Source of the DNA: Norana najaformis
Taxonomy: Eukaryota > Annelida > Clitellata > Crassiclitellata > Hormogastridae
Length of the DNA: 64,000 nt
NCBI GenBank assembly: GCA_964023275.1
Contig: OZ029918.1
Span: forward strand, 32,731,739-32,795,738
Direction of reading: 5' to 3'
A program made the position numbers and the translations under genes. Each line of letters starts with the position of its first letter. The first letter of the stretch is position 1. Under the pieces are notes generated by a model that saw only the letters and a program-made list of their open reading frames with translations, searched no databases and was not told the origin of the DNA. Shown here piece after piece: positions 25,801-37,800 of the stretch.

Positions 25801-28800
25801 GCAGAAGAATTTGAGCAAGACGGCCATCTATCACTCCACAGCCCCCATCCCTGCAGGTCAAAGGTTAAGAGGTTCTTAAAAGACACTACAAGTGTATTAA
25901 TGCTTTCTAGCAGCTGATCCCCACAACCAAGTTTGATTAATGTATCTAATGAGAATATATTTCATTTTATTTTTCACCAGATGAAGAGATCGTTTTGAAG
26001 CCAGAGGACCCTGGAGGTATGTTCCGTGACATTGCCATATGTGGGCTTTTGAGCGATTGTTAGAGTACTTGAATTTAGACGCGTTTGTGTTTGTATGTAT
26101 TTTGATACCTGAGCACTGTGTGACCTGTACATGTTACAAATTTTCATAATAATAATAATAAATATTAATATTAATTGTAATTTTGGCCACTATGTGTAGC
26201 AGAATTATGTGAATGACTGTCATGTGATGGAAACCTATTCTGACTTAATCTTCAAAATGCTGTAGCACAACTCCAATGTTGGAAAAGACATCACCCGGTG
26301 ATTGCTGCTAAGTAAACCTGATAAGCTGGCCAAAATCCTGGGTCGATCTCTTCACACACACGCAGGCCTCTCTATAGGAACAGCACAGTGTACCATAGAA
26401 ATGAATATGCATTGGCAGGTGACCAGCCTATGCATACCTACCTAGCATCTTGTGGTATTCTAAGCCTACACCATGCTGCAACATCAAGCCTACCTATATT
26501 TTTTGGTCCCCAGTGCTCTTGATACAATAAAACTGGATGAAGCAGGGTGTGGTAGTACATGTACTTTAGTTTCCAGTATTTAATGACATCTTACGACTGG
26601 CCGGAGCTGATGACGTTGACCTAACCTCACCTTACAATTTTGTCAAATAAAACTGTGTGGTGCTTGCTTGCTAGCTGAGTAATTAACTATTGGAGCATCC
26701 TACAGGGATCTCATTATGGTTTGCTGTGCCTGGTTGTAAGTCCGTTGTGCCACTGCTTGGTCTGTGACCTGCTTACAGTGATTGGGCTTCTGAGTAGATG
26801 CTTGATTGATTGGTTGATTTAATGGGGTGTCACGTCTTGTCTTGTCTTCAGCTGTCCCTGAGCCGAGGACTGGCTGCACCACGAACAGTTTTGTGCCACC
26901 TGCTTATGTTACCTTGATGGTTGATGTCTTGATTGAGCGATTTGATAAATGAGGTGTCACATCACTTGTAGTTATATTAGAAAATGGTTATATAATGAAC
27001 AAATATGCTTAAATTCACATTTCTGAGGGTTGGGCTGGTGTACATTACCTTACATCATTTTAGAAAACGGTTATGTAACGAAATTATTTAAATTTACTTT
27101 TCTTGTAAATTCTTTACATTTACTGCTGATTATTCTGTGTCGTACTGGTGCTCTTTTGTCTCGTTCAGATCCGTGTGCTGGAGTGTTCTGTGCTTTTCGT
27201 GCCCATTGTGCTATTGTTGCATCATCTGGTCAGGCATATTGCAGTTGCCCCAAGTTGTGCCAGGGTGTGTTTGCACCTGTGTGTGGAAGTGACAATGTCA
27301 CTTACACTTCGGAGTGCCACCTCAACATGGCAAGTTGCCAACAGCAGAGACGAATTCTGGTTGAACGACCAGGATCTTGCAGTAAGTAAGAGATTCGAAC
27401 ACCCGCAACTTTGCTTGTACATTAAGTTGTAATTGGACATTTCAGTAGCTTTGTGCTAATTATTCATTCATTAATTCATTTTAAATGCTTAAAATTTGGA
27501 AATATGCTCTATAGCTATAAATAGCTGTTCCACTGCTGTGGAATAAACTCCCACCAGAATTACAACAATTATCTGACCCATCATACGAACTCGGCAACAC
27601 TTCACCCCTTGCAAGCTCTGTTCAGGTATTTCACTCAATACTGAAAACACTTTTCTTCCACAAATCCTGTCCTGATTCCTCTTCTTCCCCTTATCTGTTT
27701 TGCTATTCAGTGCCACGGGTGTGATTCTAAGCCATTCAGTTCCACAAGTGTGATTCTAAGCCAGTCAGTGCCAGAAGTATGATTTTAAGCCATTCAGTGC
27801 CACAAGTGTGATTCTAAGCCATTCAGTGCCATGAGTGTGATTCTAAGCCATTCAGTGCCAAGTAGAGGTTCTTTGGACAGACTTGGTCTTAGGTTGCCAT
27901 GACATAGACCATGGGCTGTTACATCTGTTGGTGTTTCTTCCCCAGGTGACCGTGATGCATGTGCGGAGAAGCAGTGTGAGTTCGGAGCATTCTGTGTTTT
28001 CTCTCCTGGCGGAATTGGTGCAAAATGTCAGTGTCCTGACAGCTGCATGAGGCACAAAGGCATTCCGATCTGTGGCAGTGATGGAAAGGATTATCCTAAC
28101 CTGTGTGAAATGGAAAAGGCTTCTTGTACTCAGATGCAGACCATTGTGAAGAAGTATGACGGCAGATGTGGTTAGTCTTCAAAGTTATTTCATATTACTG
28201 CTTACACTTTTCTGACCTTTGCCAAAATGTTCTTTCAATACAAACCTACGTAGCCAAGATATTACTGAATGTAGAATGTGATTTCTGACTTTGAGGTTGT
28301 ATGTCAGTCTTTGCAAAAACTGAAACTTGTATATGTATTTCCTGTTTAAAGAAATCATATTAGTGTGGCGAATTTGAATTCAGTGTACTGCAGTTTTTCA
28401 ACCATGGAAGCTTTCTTATTTTAAGAATCCCACATATTCTCCAAAAGTAATCTGTATTAATTTACCCTTGGAACGTCGATGAATTGACAGGACGTTCTAC
28501 ACAATATTTCTGTCACTTGGTCTTTGCATTTGGTCTTCTATGTAAAAATTGCTGCTATAATAAACAGGAGGGAAAAGTTTATCTTTGATTGCACAAGATT
28601 TTCCATCTTGGTCCCTAGCAAACATACATCTGCTCCTCAGATTCAAATGTTTCCGGATATTGTGTGCATAATAATTGGTTTAAATAAATAAATAAAGCCA
28701 CCTTAATAAACAAAACCACTTTACAATGAGCAACATATACAACAGTACATTGCAAAACAAATGTCACTAATCGTAATCGTAAGCTCGACACTTCTATAGC

Positions 28801-31800
28801 GCACAATGAAAGCTAAGTCACCAGAGTCAGTTTATTCACAGGCGCTCGGTCAGGACAGAATCAGTAGGCAGGAAGGGTTCAGTTCCAGGTCAAGATTTGA
28901 GACATTGGTGAACTGAATTGAAAAATATATCACGATTAAAGCTTGACCTTTCTGCAGTTGTGGTTTCTAGTAAAAGCTCAGCTGAGTTTCTGTCGTAGAT
29001 CCATGCCAGGGCGTGACCTGCAAGACCGGGATTTGTCATTTGAATGTGAATCGAGAACCAGTCTGTCGGTGTGCTGACATTGTCTGCCCACCAGAGTTTG
29101 CACCCATCTGTGCCAGCGATGGCCAGACTTACGACAACGAGTGTGTCATGAAGAATGAGTCCTGCATATCACGGAGGAAGATATCCAAGCTGTTTGCTGG
29201 GAAGTGTCCTAAAGGTCAGCAAGAAAAATATTTATGTTCTTGAACCTCAGATTTACATTACTATGTGGCTGAGTGCATTAAAAATTTGTGTTTAATAATA
29301 ATGATAATGATTATGATAATGATAATAAATCTGCGGGATTTTATTGACTTCTAGCCTTCTCAAAACTATTTTCCCCAGAGAATGTTTTAAGCCCTAAGGG
29401 ATCGTTTCTACCTCAGGTGAAAATATTATTATCGTAATAAAAATAATGATATCCAAGCAAAAACTCCTGCTAGTTCTGATGTATTTAACTAGAGTCATAA
29501 CAGATATGTCAAGATAATTATGAGCAATTATGTACTTTGTTGGCTGATGCACTATTGCTACATTTTGGGTTTTGTCTTGGTGTATGAGTTCACTTAACTA
29601 ATTCTTTCGCTTGCTTCACACTATCTTACAAGTTCAGATCCGAGACAAGGGAAAAATTCAGTTAAACTTTCTGTTCCTTATTTTCCACTTGCTTCCAAGT
29701 TGTTGCTGTCATTATTTTGTGTTAATTTCTTTTTTCAGATTTTGTTCCGTGCCATGGCTTAAATTGTAAGCCCTATGCCGAGTGCCTAGTCAACAACGGA
29801 AAGCCGGAATGTGCTTGTCCGGGAAACTGTGAAGCTGTCATTCGTCCCGTATGTGGAAATGACAGAAACACTTATGACAACGAGTGTCTGTTACGACGAT
29901 ATTCGTGTATGTCTGAGAAACCGATTGCTGCCTTATATGAAGGGTTCTGCTGTGAGTTTCATCATGCTGCTCCTCTGTCTCAAATCTTATGACTCTTAAA
30001 ACATACACACGTTTTCAACATTTCAAAATATTTCAAAATGTAACACAAGTTAAAAAGTAAACATGTTAAAGCTATGAAAAATAAACATTTTCTAAAAAGT
30101 TCCAAAGTAAACATGTTAAAAAGTTGGAAAGTAAATGTGCTAAAAAGTTAGTTAACATGTGTTTTGAAAGTTACGAAGTAAACATGTGTTAAAAAGTTAC
30201 AAGTAAATATGTGTTAAAAGCTAAAAAGTAAACATGCTAAAGTAAGACTCGAAAGTGTCATAGATGTTAGAAAGAGAGAGATAGAGACATACTGACGGAC
30301 AGACTGAGGGAGAGGAGATAGAGAGAGGGAGAGAGACAGAGGGGGCAGGGAGATAGAGAGAGGGGGAGAGAGAGGGGCAGGGAGATAGAGAGATAGAGAT
30401 AGAGAGAAAGAGACAGAGAGAGAGAGAGAGAGAAGAAAACAGAAGTCTTTAGGGTATAAATGTGATTTTGTAGCTCAGAATAGCCCATGTGTTCAGCCGA
30501 AGTGCAGAAATGGAGCCATCTGCAGTGTGATAAATGGTCAGCCTTCATGTGTCTGCCCACCTTGTGCACAGGAGTTTGATCCAGTATGTTACCAGACGTT
30601 AAAATTGCAAAATCATTAAAATCATATTTGGTAGTTTGTATTTTATTTTAGTTATTTGCAAAGCATTATTATTATTATTATTTATTGTTTCTGTATTTAT
30701 TAAATGCTACTATATAACTACAAAGCATCAGTCAGTGGTGCTGCGCAGCTGAGCGCGAAGAACTTGCTCTAGATCCCGACACGATATCTGCCTCAAGAAG
30801 GGACCCAAACCTCCACACTCCATGCTATGAGTCAAGTGCCAAAAAGCAGTTGGATATCGTGTTGCATAAAGTGTGGACTCATTAGGTGAACAGAATGAAT
30901 TACTAGTACATAGATGTTGGCCAGTTCTGGACGTTAAGCTTGCAGTATCGGCTGATTTAGGCAAAGCCAGTGTCACTGGCGAGAACTAGCTGTGGACTGA
31001 TTTTCTAGAAATAAAAGCAAATTGTAGACACACTGCATGTTATTTTAAGAATATATGTATGCAAGCTGCATTTACAAAAAACGTTTTATGTGTAAAAGAC
31101 AAAGGTTTTTTGGCTGCTTTGTGTAACATGCATGTTAACACACCAGTATATAGAGACTCATGGGAAGCATTGTCCAGAAGGCCCATCACTGTGACCTCAG
31201 TGCAAATTGCCATCACCATCTCTCTTCGCTGTGTATTAGTGGCACTTGTATCTGGATTTTTGTATTGTGAGGATTTCAGATTTAGCCCAGCTGTCAAGGG
31301 GCAAAACTCTGACACTTTGCCTATTGTTTAGCGCATCAAATTAACAGACAAAGATAACCACGCTAAGTATCCCGACGTAAAAACAAATAGAGATCTTGGT
31401 GCTAGTTTAACGCATGGGTAGGAATCATGGGCTTGAGTTAATTTGCTCCATGCTAGTTGAATTGCGACCCTTAATACGAAGTGGTATGTGTGTGTGTATG
31501 TATGTAGGCATTTGATGAAGTGCCTTTGAGTACCTCTAAAGAACACAGCGCTTGCTTGTTTAAGTGGGTGTTAACGTTAATTAAGAGCAAAATATTAAGT
31601 AACCGGAAAACCTTTAGATGGTAAAATATGATTCTCCACTTATCGCATAGTCTAACACTTGACTCGTAGTATAAAACTTTTATGGTGTTCTTTGTTCTTG
31701 TTGCTACTTTTATGTTCTTGGAAGCAGTGGCTTGAAATAACAGGCTTGAGTTGATTTGCTTCACACTAGGTGAGCTGCTACCCTTAATACAGTACGCTAT

Positions 31801-34800
31801 GATGGATTGTAAAATAGAACAACCTTGTAAATTGCATAGTGTAACACTTGACTCATGGTATTAAGCTATTGAAGTGGTTGTAATTTTTTTGCTGCTGCTC
31901 GTAGGTATGTGGAAGTGACGGAATTTCTTATTCAAGTGAATGCATGCTGAGAGCGGAGAACTGTGAACGAAATGAGAACATTTTCATGCAGCACAAAGGA
32001 CTCTGCAGTAAGAACCATAAGTAAACGAAACTGAAAACCCTCAAATGTGTCGTGTTGCAACAATGCCTCATCATTTATGGTCTATACATCTTATACTGCA
32101 AAGGATTAGCTTGTAACTATATTATTATTAATTATTATTATTATTATTATTATGATGATCATCATGATCATCATGAACATGATAATAATTTGCTTGCATT
32201 TTTATTATTATTATCATTATCACTATTAACATTATTATTACTGTTTATTTTTTCCCCAAGGTACACGTGATCCCTCTGGATTTAAAAACTTCTTGGATGA
32301 GGATTTATTATTATTATATTTATTATTATTTCTACAAAAATTTTAATGTGCTCAAATTCACACAGAAATGTGAGTCTTAAATTACTGTGTAATTTGAAAA
32401 TGTATAGGAAAGTGATGTCGCTGTAGGTAAAATCTGCCGTATAAATACTAGTCAGTGTAATATTTAAGAGAGCTCTGATTGCTATGATCAGGCATTTGAA
32501 TTGTCTTACTGTTGTGACGATACTTTGCCTAGGCCGTACTACAGCAATCTATAAATGGTCTTTTTTACTGTTGTTGTCTGACTGCATGCGTGCGGTAGAC
32601 CACCACTGAAGACTTCTTGTTATCTGAGCACTGTTGTTTAACTGATGGACTTTCTGTACTTAATGACATATGACGTCATTAGGCTGGCAAATTGAGTCTA
32701 GCTCTGATTGGTATCTTTTAAAGTAGCGCTCTAAGAATTTCCATTACAACCACAATATATTGCAAGGTGTTAGAAATAGCTGTGAGATGTTATTTACATG
32801 TTTTTAGGTGCTTGTGAGAAGAAGTGTGACTTCTATGCTGCGTGCCAGTTAGACAGTCAAAATATTGCTCAGTGTATTTGTCCTACATTCTGTGTCGAGG
32901 TAAGAAGGGTGTCTTTAATTCCAATTCCAATGCTCTGAAACTTTTATCTATCATGAGAAAATGACCAGCTAATATTACCAAAGAGCTGTATTGTTTGAAA
33001 AACCACAAACTTCATTAACAGCCAAAAACAGAATGACAGTAATTAATAATGACAATAATTTGCTGGAAAAGGCAGTTAAATGGGTTGGTGGTAAAAGAAC
33101 AATATACCGCAACAGTTTTACCAGCACTTTGGAGGGTTCTCAAGTATTTAATATAAAATGTAGAGATAGTTGAATGCTTAGCAATTGAAGACCATTCTGT
33201 TTGCTCGTGGTCTTGTGTTATAAGGTTGGGAGAACTTCTGAGTAGTTTTCTTGAAGAGGCCCTATATAAATGTGCAGTTATGACTACAACTGCGTAATGA
33301 GTGCACTTGAACACAGAATTTTATTTATTTAACTCTGTTTCATTTTATTATAACACTTTGCACACTATGCAGTCAGCAACTAAAAGCGCAAGGTTGTGCT
33401 AGATTTCCAGAGTTTTTATTTTGAATTTCTGCAGTTGTAGAGTTTATCTGTCTTTTATTTAGTTCTTTTCATCGTGAGGGGCTGAAATATTATTTCTCTG
33501 CTGAATCTATTGAAGGTTGAGAATCAGGTCTGTGGTACAGATGGCGTGACTTATAAAAATGAATGTGAACTGAGAATTGCATCATGTTCTACAAAGAAGC
33601 CGATTGCTGTTGCTTCAGCTGGCTCCTGTGGTTAGTCATACTTCCACCTCCAGCCTAAAAAAGGTGTCATATTGTTGTATTGCTCTGGTTGGGGTTACTT
33701 CTCAGCCCAATGATCCTTGGACCTTGGGATCACACTTCTGAACTTAATCTAATCTAATGACTTTTTTGATGATGTTATCATCAGTCGATGGTTGCTTCAA
33801 GTGAAACCGTGGTCAAACACTGGAATCCGCTGGAGAAGCATGGTCAAAATCCAATAGGTGAAGAAAACGAACAGTCAGACTAAGGTGGGTAAGCACGTTT
33901 GAAACAGTTGAGTATTAAGCTTAGACCTGGATAACATTTTGAGGAGTTTCTATAGAGGTGCATTAAGAAGTATGTTACATATATCTTTACGACACCACCT
34001 CATATTCTTCAACCAACTCCACCACTATTTCCTCTTCTCTGGAAACTTCTCTACCATCAACTTCCCAGACAACCATGTTCAGTGGACCCACTGGGGGCCT
34101 ACGCTGTGCCACTGGTTGCGTCTGTGGATGCAACGAGTTTGGCTTTTAGGGTTAGTGTCTCTTCTTTGGATTATGTGTGATCCTCAAAAGCACAGCAAAC
34201 ATTCTTGTAAAATTTTACATGCAGTTGCCAGGTATTTAACCCTTTGTATACAACAGCAGCAAACTGTTGTGGTTCTAAAAAGGAGGAGGAGTAGAAGGAG
34301 GAGTAGAGGAGAAGAAGAAGGAGGAGGATAAGAAGAAGAAGGAGAAGTAGGAGAAGAAGGAGAAGAAGACGGAGATAGAGATAGAGACAGAGGAGGAGGA
34401 GGAGATGGAGAAGGAGAAGGAGTAGAGGAGAAGAAGAAGGAGGAGGATAAGAAGAAGAAGGAGAAGAAGAAGAAGGAGAAGTAGGAGAAGGAGAAGTAGG
34501 AGAAGAAGGAGAAGACGATGGAGATAGAGATAGAGACAGAGGAGGAGGAGATGGAGAAGAAGAAGGAGGAGAAGAAGACGAAGGTGAAGAAGAAGAAGAA
34601 GATTGCACACTCAGTACTCTATCTTTTTTCATCATGAGAAACACTGTAGTTAATTTGTATGTTGAAGACGTGTGTGCCAACATCAAATGTCGCCGTGGAG
34701 CGAGGTGTGAGAAAGGCAAATGCATTTGTCCTCGCCTCTGCCCCGACATCAGTGATCCTGTTTGTGCCAGCAACGGAGTCACTTATGCCAGCGAGTGCAT

Positions 34801-37800
34801 CATGCGCCAATCTGGATGTCTGCTCGCCATGGATCTGGAAGTAGTTCAGAGCGGTGAATGTGATGATCCATCTGGATCAGGGTCTGGACTTGGAGGTACT
34901 TCCCTACTTCCTTAAGCTCACTGCCCATTGATGCTGATAGCACACCGCACTGCCATCAAACAAGGCCTGCTTTTGCCATCCAAGCATTATCCATTCCACA
35001 AGTTTAATCACACTACACATTTAATCATTTTCTTTCCACACTTCCCATGCCAAAATTAAGTCAAGATATAAATGAAAAGCCAATAGAAGGTACTAATCAT
35101 GACTAAAGAACATAATATTATATTTTTACTCGCTCATAATGAAGTCGCAGCAACAGTAAAAGGTCCCAGGAAAAGTTTACCAGGAGCCAAGTAAATGGCT
35201 ACAGGCTTATTGCAAGACCTGGCTCATGTCTATAAGCAACGGTAAGTTTCTAGGTAACTCATTAATGTGTATCTGAAATATGGAATCATTGATTGCTGTA
35301 GCTGTGATTGTGCTCCGCTGAATCGTCCAAAGGCCTTGCATAATAATAAGCTTCTTAATGCTAAATGTTATGTTATTTAAGATATTATTAACATATTTGT
35401 GCTCTCTTTTTGTGTTATTTAAGGTGATTATTATTACATGTATGTTATTTAATATATTATTATTTATCATATTTTTACTAATCATTATTTATGTAATTTA
35501 ATCTAATCTAATGACTTCTATAGGACCGTTGTCATAATGCCCAAGGCATCGATCGTCGCTTCAAGTGAAATCTTAATCAGAATAATAACAGAAGCCAGGT
35601 TGAATTCCTATAGAACAGAGAAACCGGAAGTTAGGCTGCTTCGAATAACCAAGTTGAAAGAGACGAGTCTTAAGTTTAGACTTGAATGACATTGAAGAAC
35701 TGACAGAGCAAACAGAAATGGGCAGTGAATTCCCAAACGTTGGACCAACTGCCAAGAACGCTCGAGAACCTAACAACGCTCGAGAACCTAACAACGTCCT
35801 GGTGAGGGACACAACAAGAGTGACAGCGTCCAGTGATCGAGTCCAATATTTGTTGGTATGATGGGTGAGCATGGAACAGAGATAGGTTCGACTGATTTAA
35901 ACGTAGTCCATTCAACTTTGTGGATTATAAGATAAAATTTAAACTGGATTGTTTGCTTAATGAGCAATTAGTGTAACGAATGCAGTATTTGGCATAATAT
36001 GCTGATAGTGTGGGGTCGTTGTTATTGCAATGGCCAGAGAATTTTGAACCATTTGTAGCTTGTGCAGATCTCCTTAGTGATACCAATGACAGTAGTCAAG
36101 TCTACCAGAAACCAATACATTTGCTAGTGAGAACCAGACCGTTTGAGGCAAACGTGATCTGATTCTGTGAACATCCTGGATGTGAAATTGAGCTGATTTT
36201 GCATATAACCTGCACGTGGTTAGAAAACTACGCAGTGGAGTCGTATATTATGTCTAAACTGTGTCCGCATTCAGTCTGGTTTACAAGCAAGCCACCCAAC
36301 TGAACAGACATAAACCACTCAAATTTGTGAACCTGTTGGCTTTTAACCACGAGAAGGAATTCGGTTCTAGAAGGATTCATTAGAAGTTTATTACTAGCCA
36401 TCCAAGACTGAACATTATCAAAAGCAGAAAAAAGTTGTTGGAGAGCAGGATATAGTATGTCATTTATTGCTAGTACTGGACATGTTGTGTACTAGTCTTT
36501 CATCTCTGAAGGGCTCTTAAGTTAACTGGTAAGGCTGATCACTTAGTAAAAAACAAGCCACCGTTCTTTAGAATATTCTGTACACAGACCTTCTGTCTAA
36601 TGGGTTGACAAAGGCGGTGGTAAAACATAGTTATCTAACAGACACAAAAAACACATTATGCCTTCTTCATCTTGGACCCATCTTCTGTTCCACACATGTA
36701 CAGTTGCATTTGAATGTGTTCAGCAAATCGCCTTAAAACACGCTTGTTTAGAGTTTTTTGACGACAGTCGTGCATGCGGCGTTTCGAGAAGTACTGGTCC
36801 TTAAAATGTGCTACATATTGTGTGTCTTGCTTTAGTGGACTGACCTGGTTATTGACCTGAATGTGGCTTGAATTTGGTGTGCCGTTGGTCGATGCCTTGT
36901 GCATTAGACACCAGTGCAATAGAAATTTCTAATTAATAATAATAGTAATAATAATGATACTACTACTAATAATAATAATAATTAATAATCTTGCAACGTT
37001 TCGGATATGTTGGATCGATATTTTGTTGTGTTTTTGTTGATTGTATCTCTGGGAGCAGACGGGTGTGAGGAGTCGACGTGTCAGTATGGTGGCTTCTGTG
37101 CACTCGATTCAAGTGGATTTCAAGAGTGCAGATGTAGTTTCACTTGCCCCGCACTCAGGTATTGATTAAAAATGCTAGGATTTATGGGTCTTATTATAGC
37201 CTGAGGCGTCAGTTTATCTATTCTAATCAAATGACTGCCATAGTGCGGTAATCATAATGCATAAGGCATCGGTTGATGGTGACTTTAAGTGAAGTCATAG
37301 TCAAAATGCTAATCTGTGGGAGAAGCCCAGTCAAAGTCCAATAGTTCAGGAAGGGCAGGCTATGGTTGAGTGTAAATGTACACGTTTTTCTACAGCGATT
37401 GTATGACCTCGACTCTGCTCATTTTTTCAATGGATTTATCGAGTGAGAGCCTTCACCAGAGCTGCATGTTTGAATGGGCTCCATGCCACTGGAGGTTACC
37501 ATGTACCATGCTAGCCTGAGGTTCAGATCTCTAAAATAAGCCACGACCGGGATGCTCATGCTCAGAGGTGCCTTGACGTACGTGTTGACCAACGTAGCGA
37601 ATCAGGCCGACTGGTTAGCAAGTTGATACAGATGAATCTTAAGCTTAAAGCTTCTCGGACTGAAGAAAGAAGATACTGGAGATAGAAACAAATGGAAAAG
37701 AAGGATTCATGTGGCTGACCCTTCCACTAGGAGGATTAATTCCAGCCAGAAGGAAGAAGAAGAAGAAGAAGAATCTTGAGCTGAGACCTGAATGACACTA

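Larger units (their letters stand above)
17882..25980 (+). other. Agrin intron 1, repeat-filled
   Basis: An 8.1-kb intron with no additional coding exon seen. It holds several LINE A, SINE D and SINE E copies, a 36-bp tandem array and an RTE-like LINE. GT at 17882 and a CACCAG acceptor at 25975-25980 bound it. Confidence 0.85.

Noticed and set aside
34171-34782. Ser/Leu/Pro-rich frame of about 200 codons on the minus strand
   Set aside because: Read-through of a GAA/GGA purine tract, opposite real agrin exon 11.
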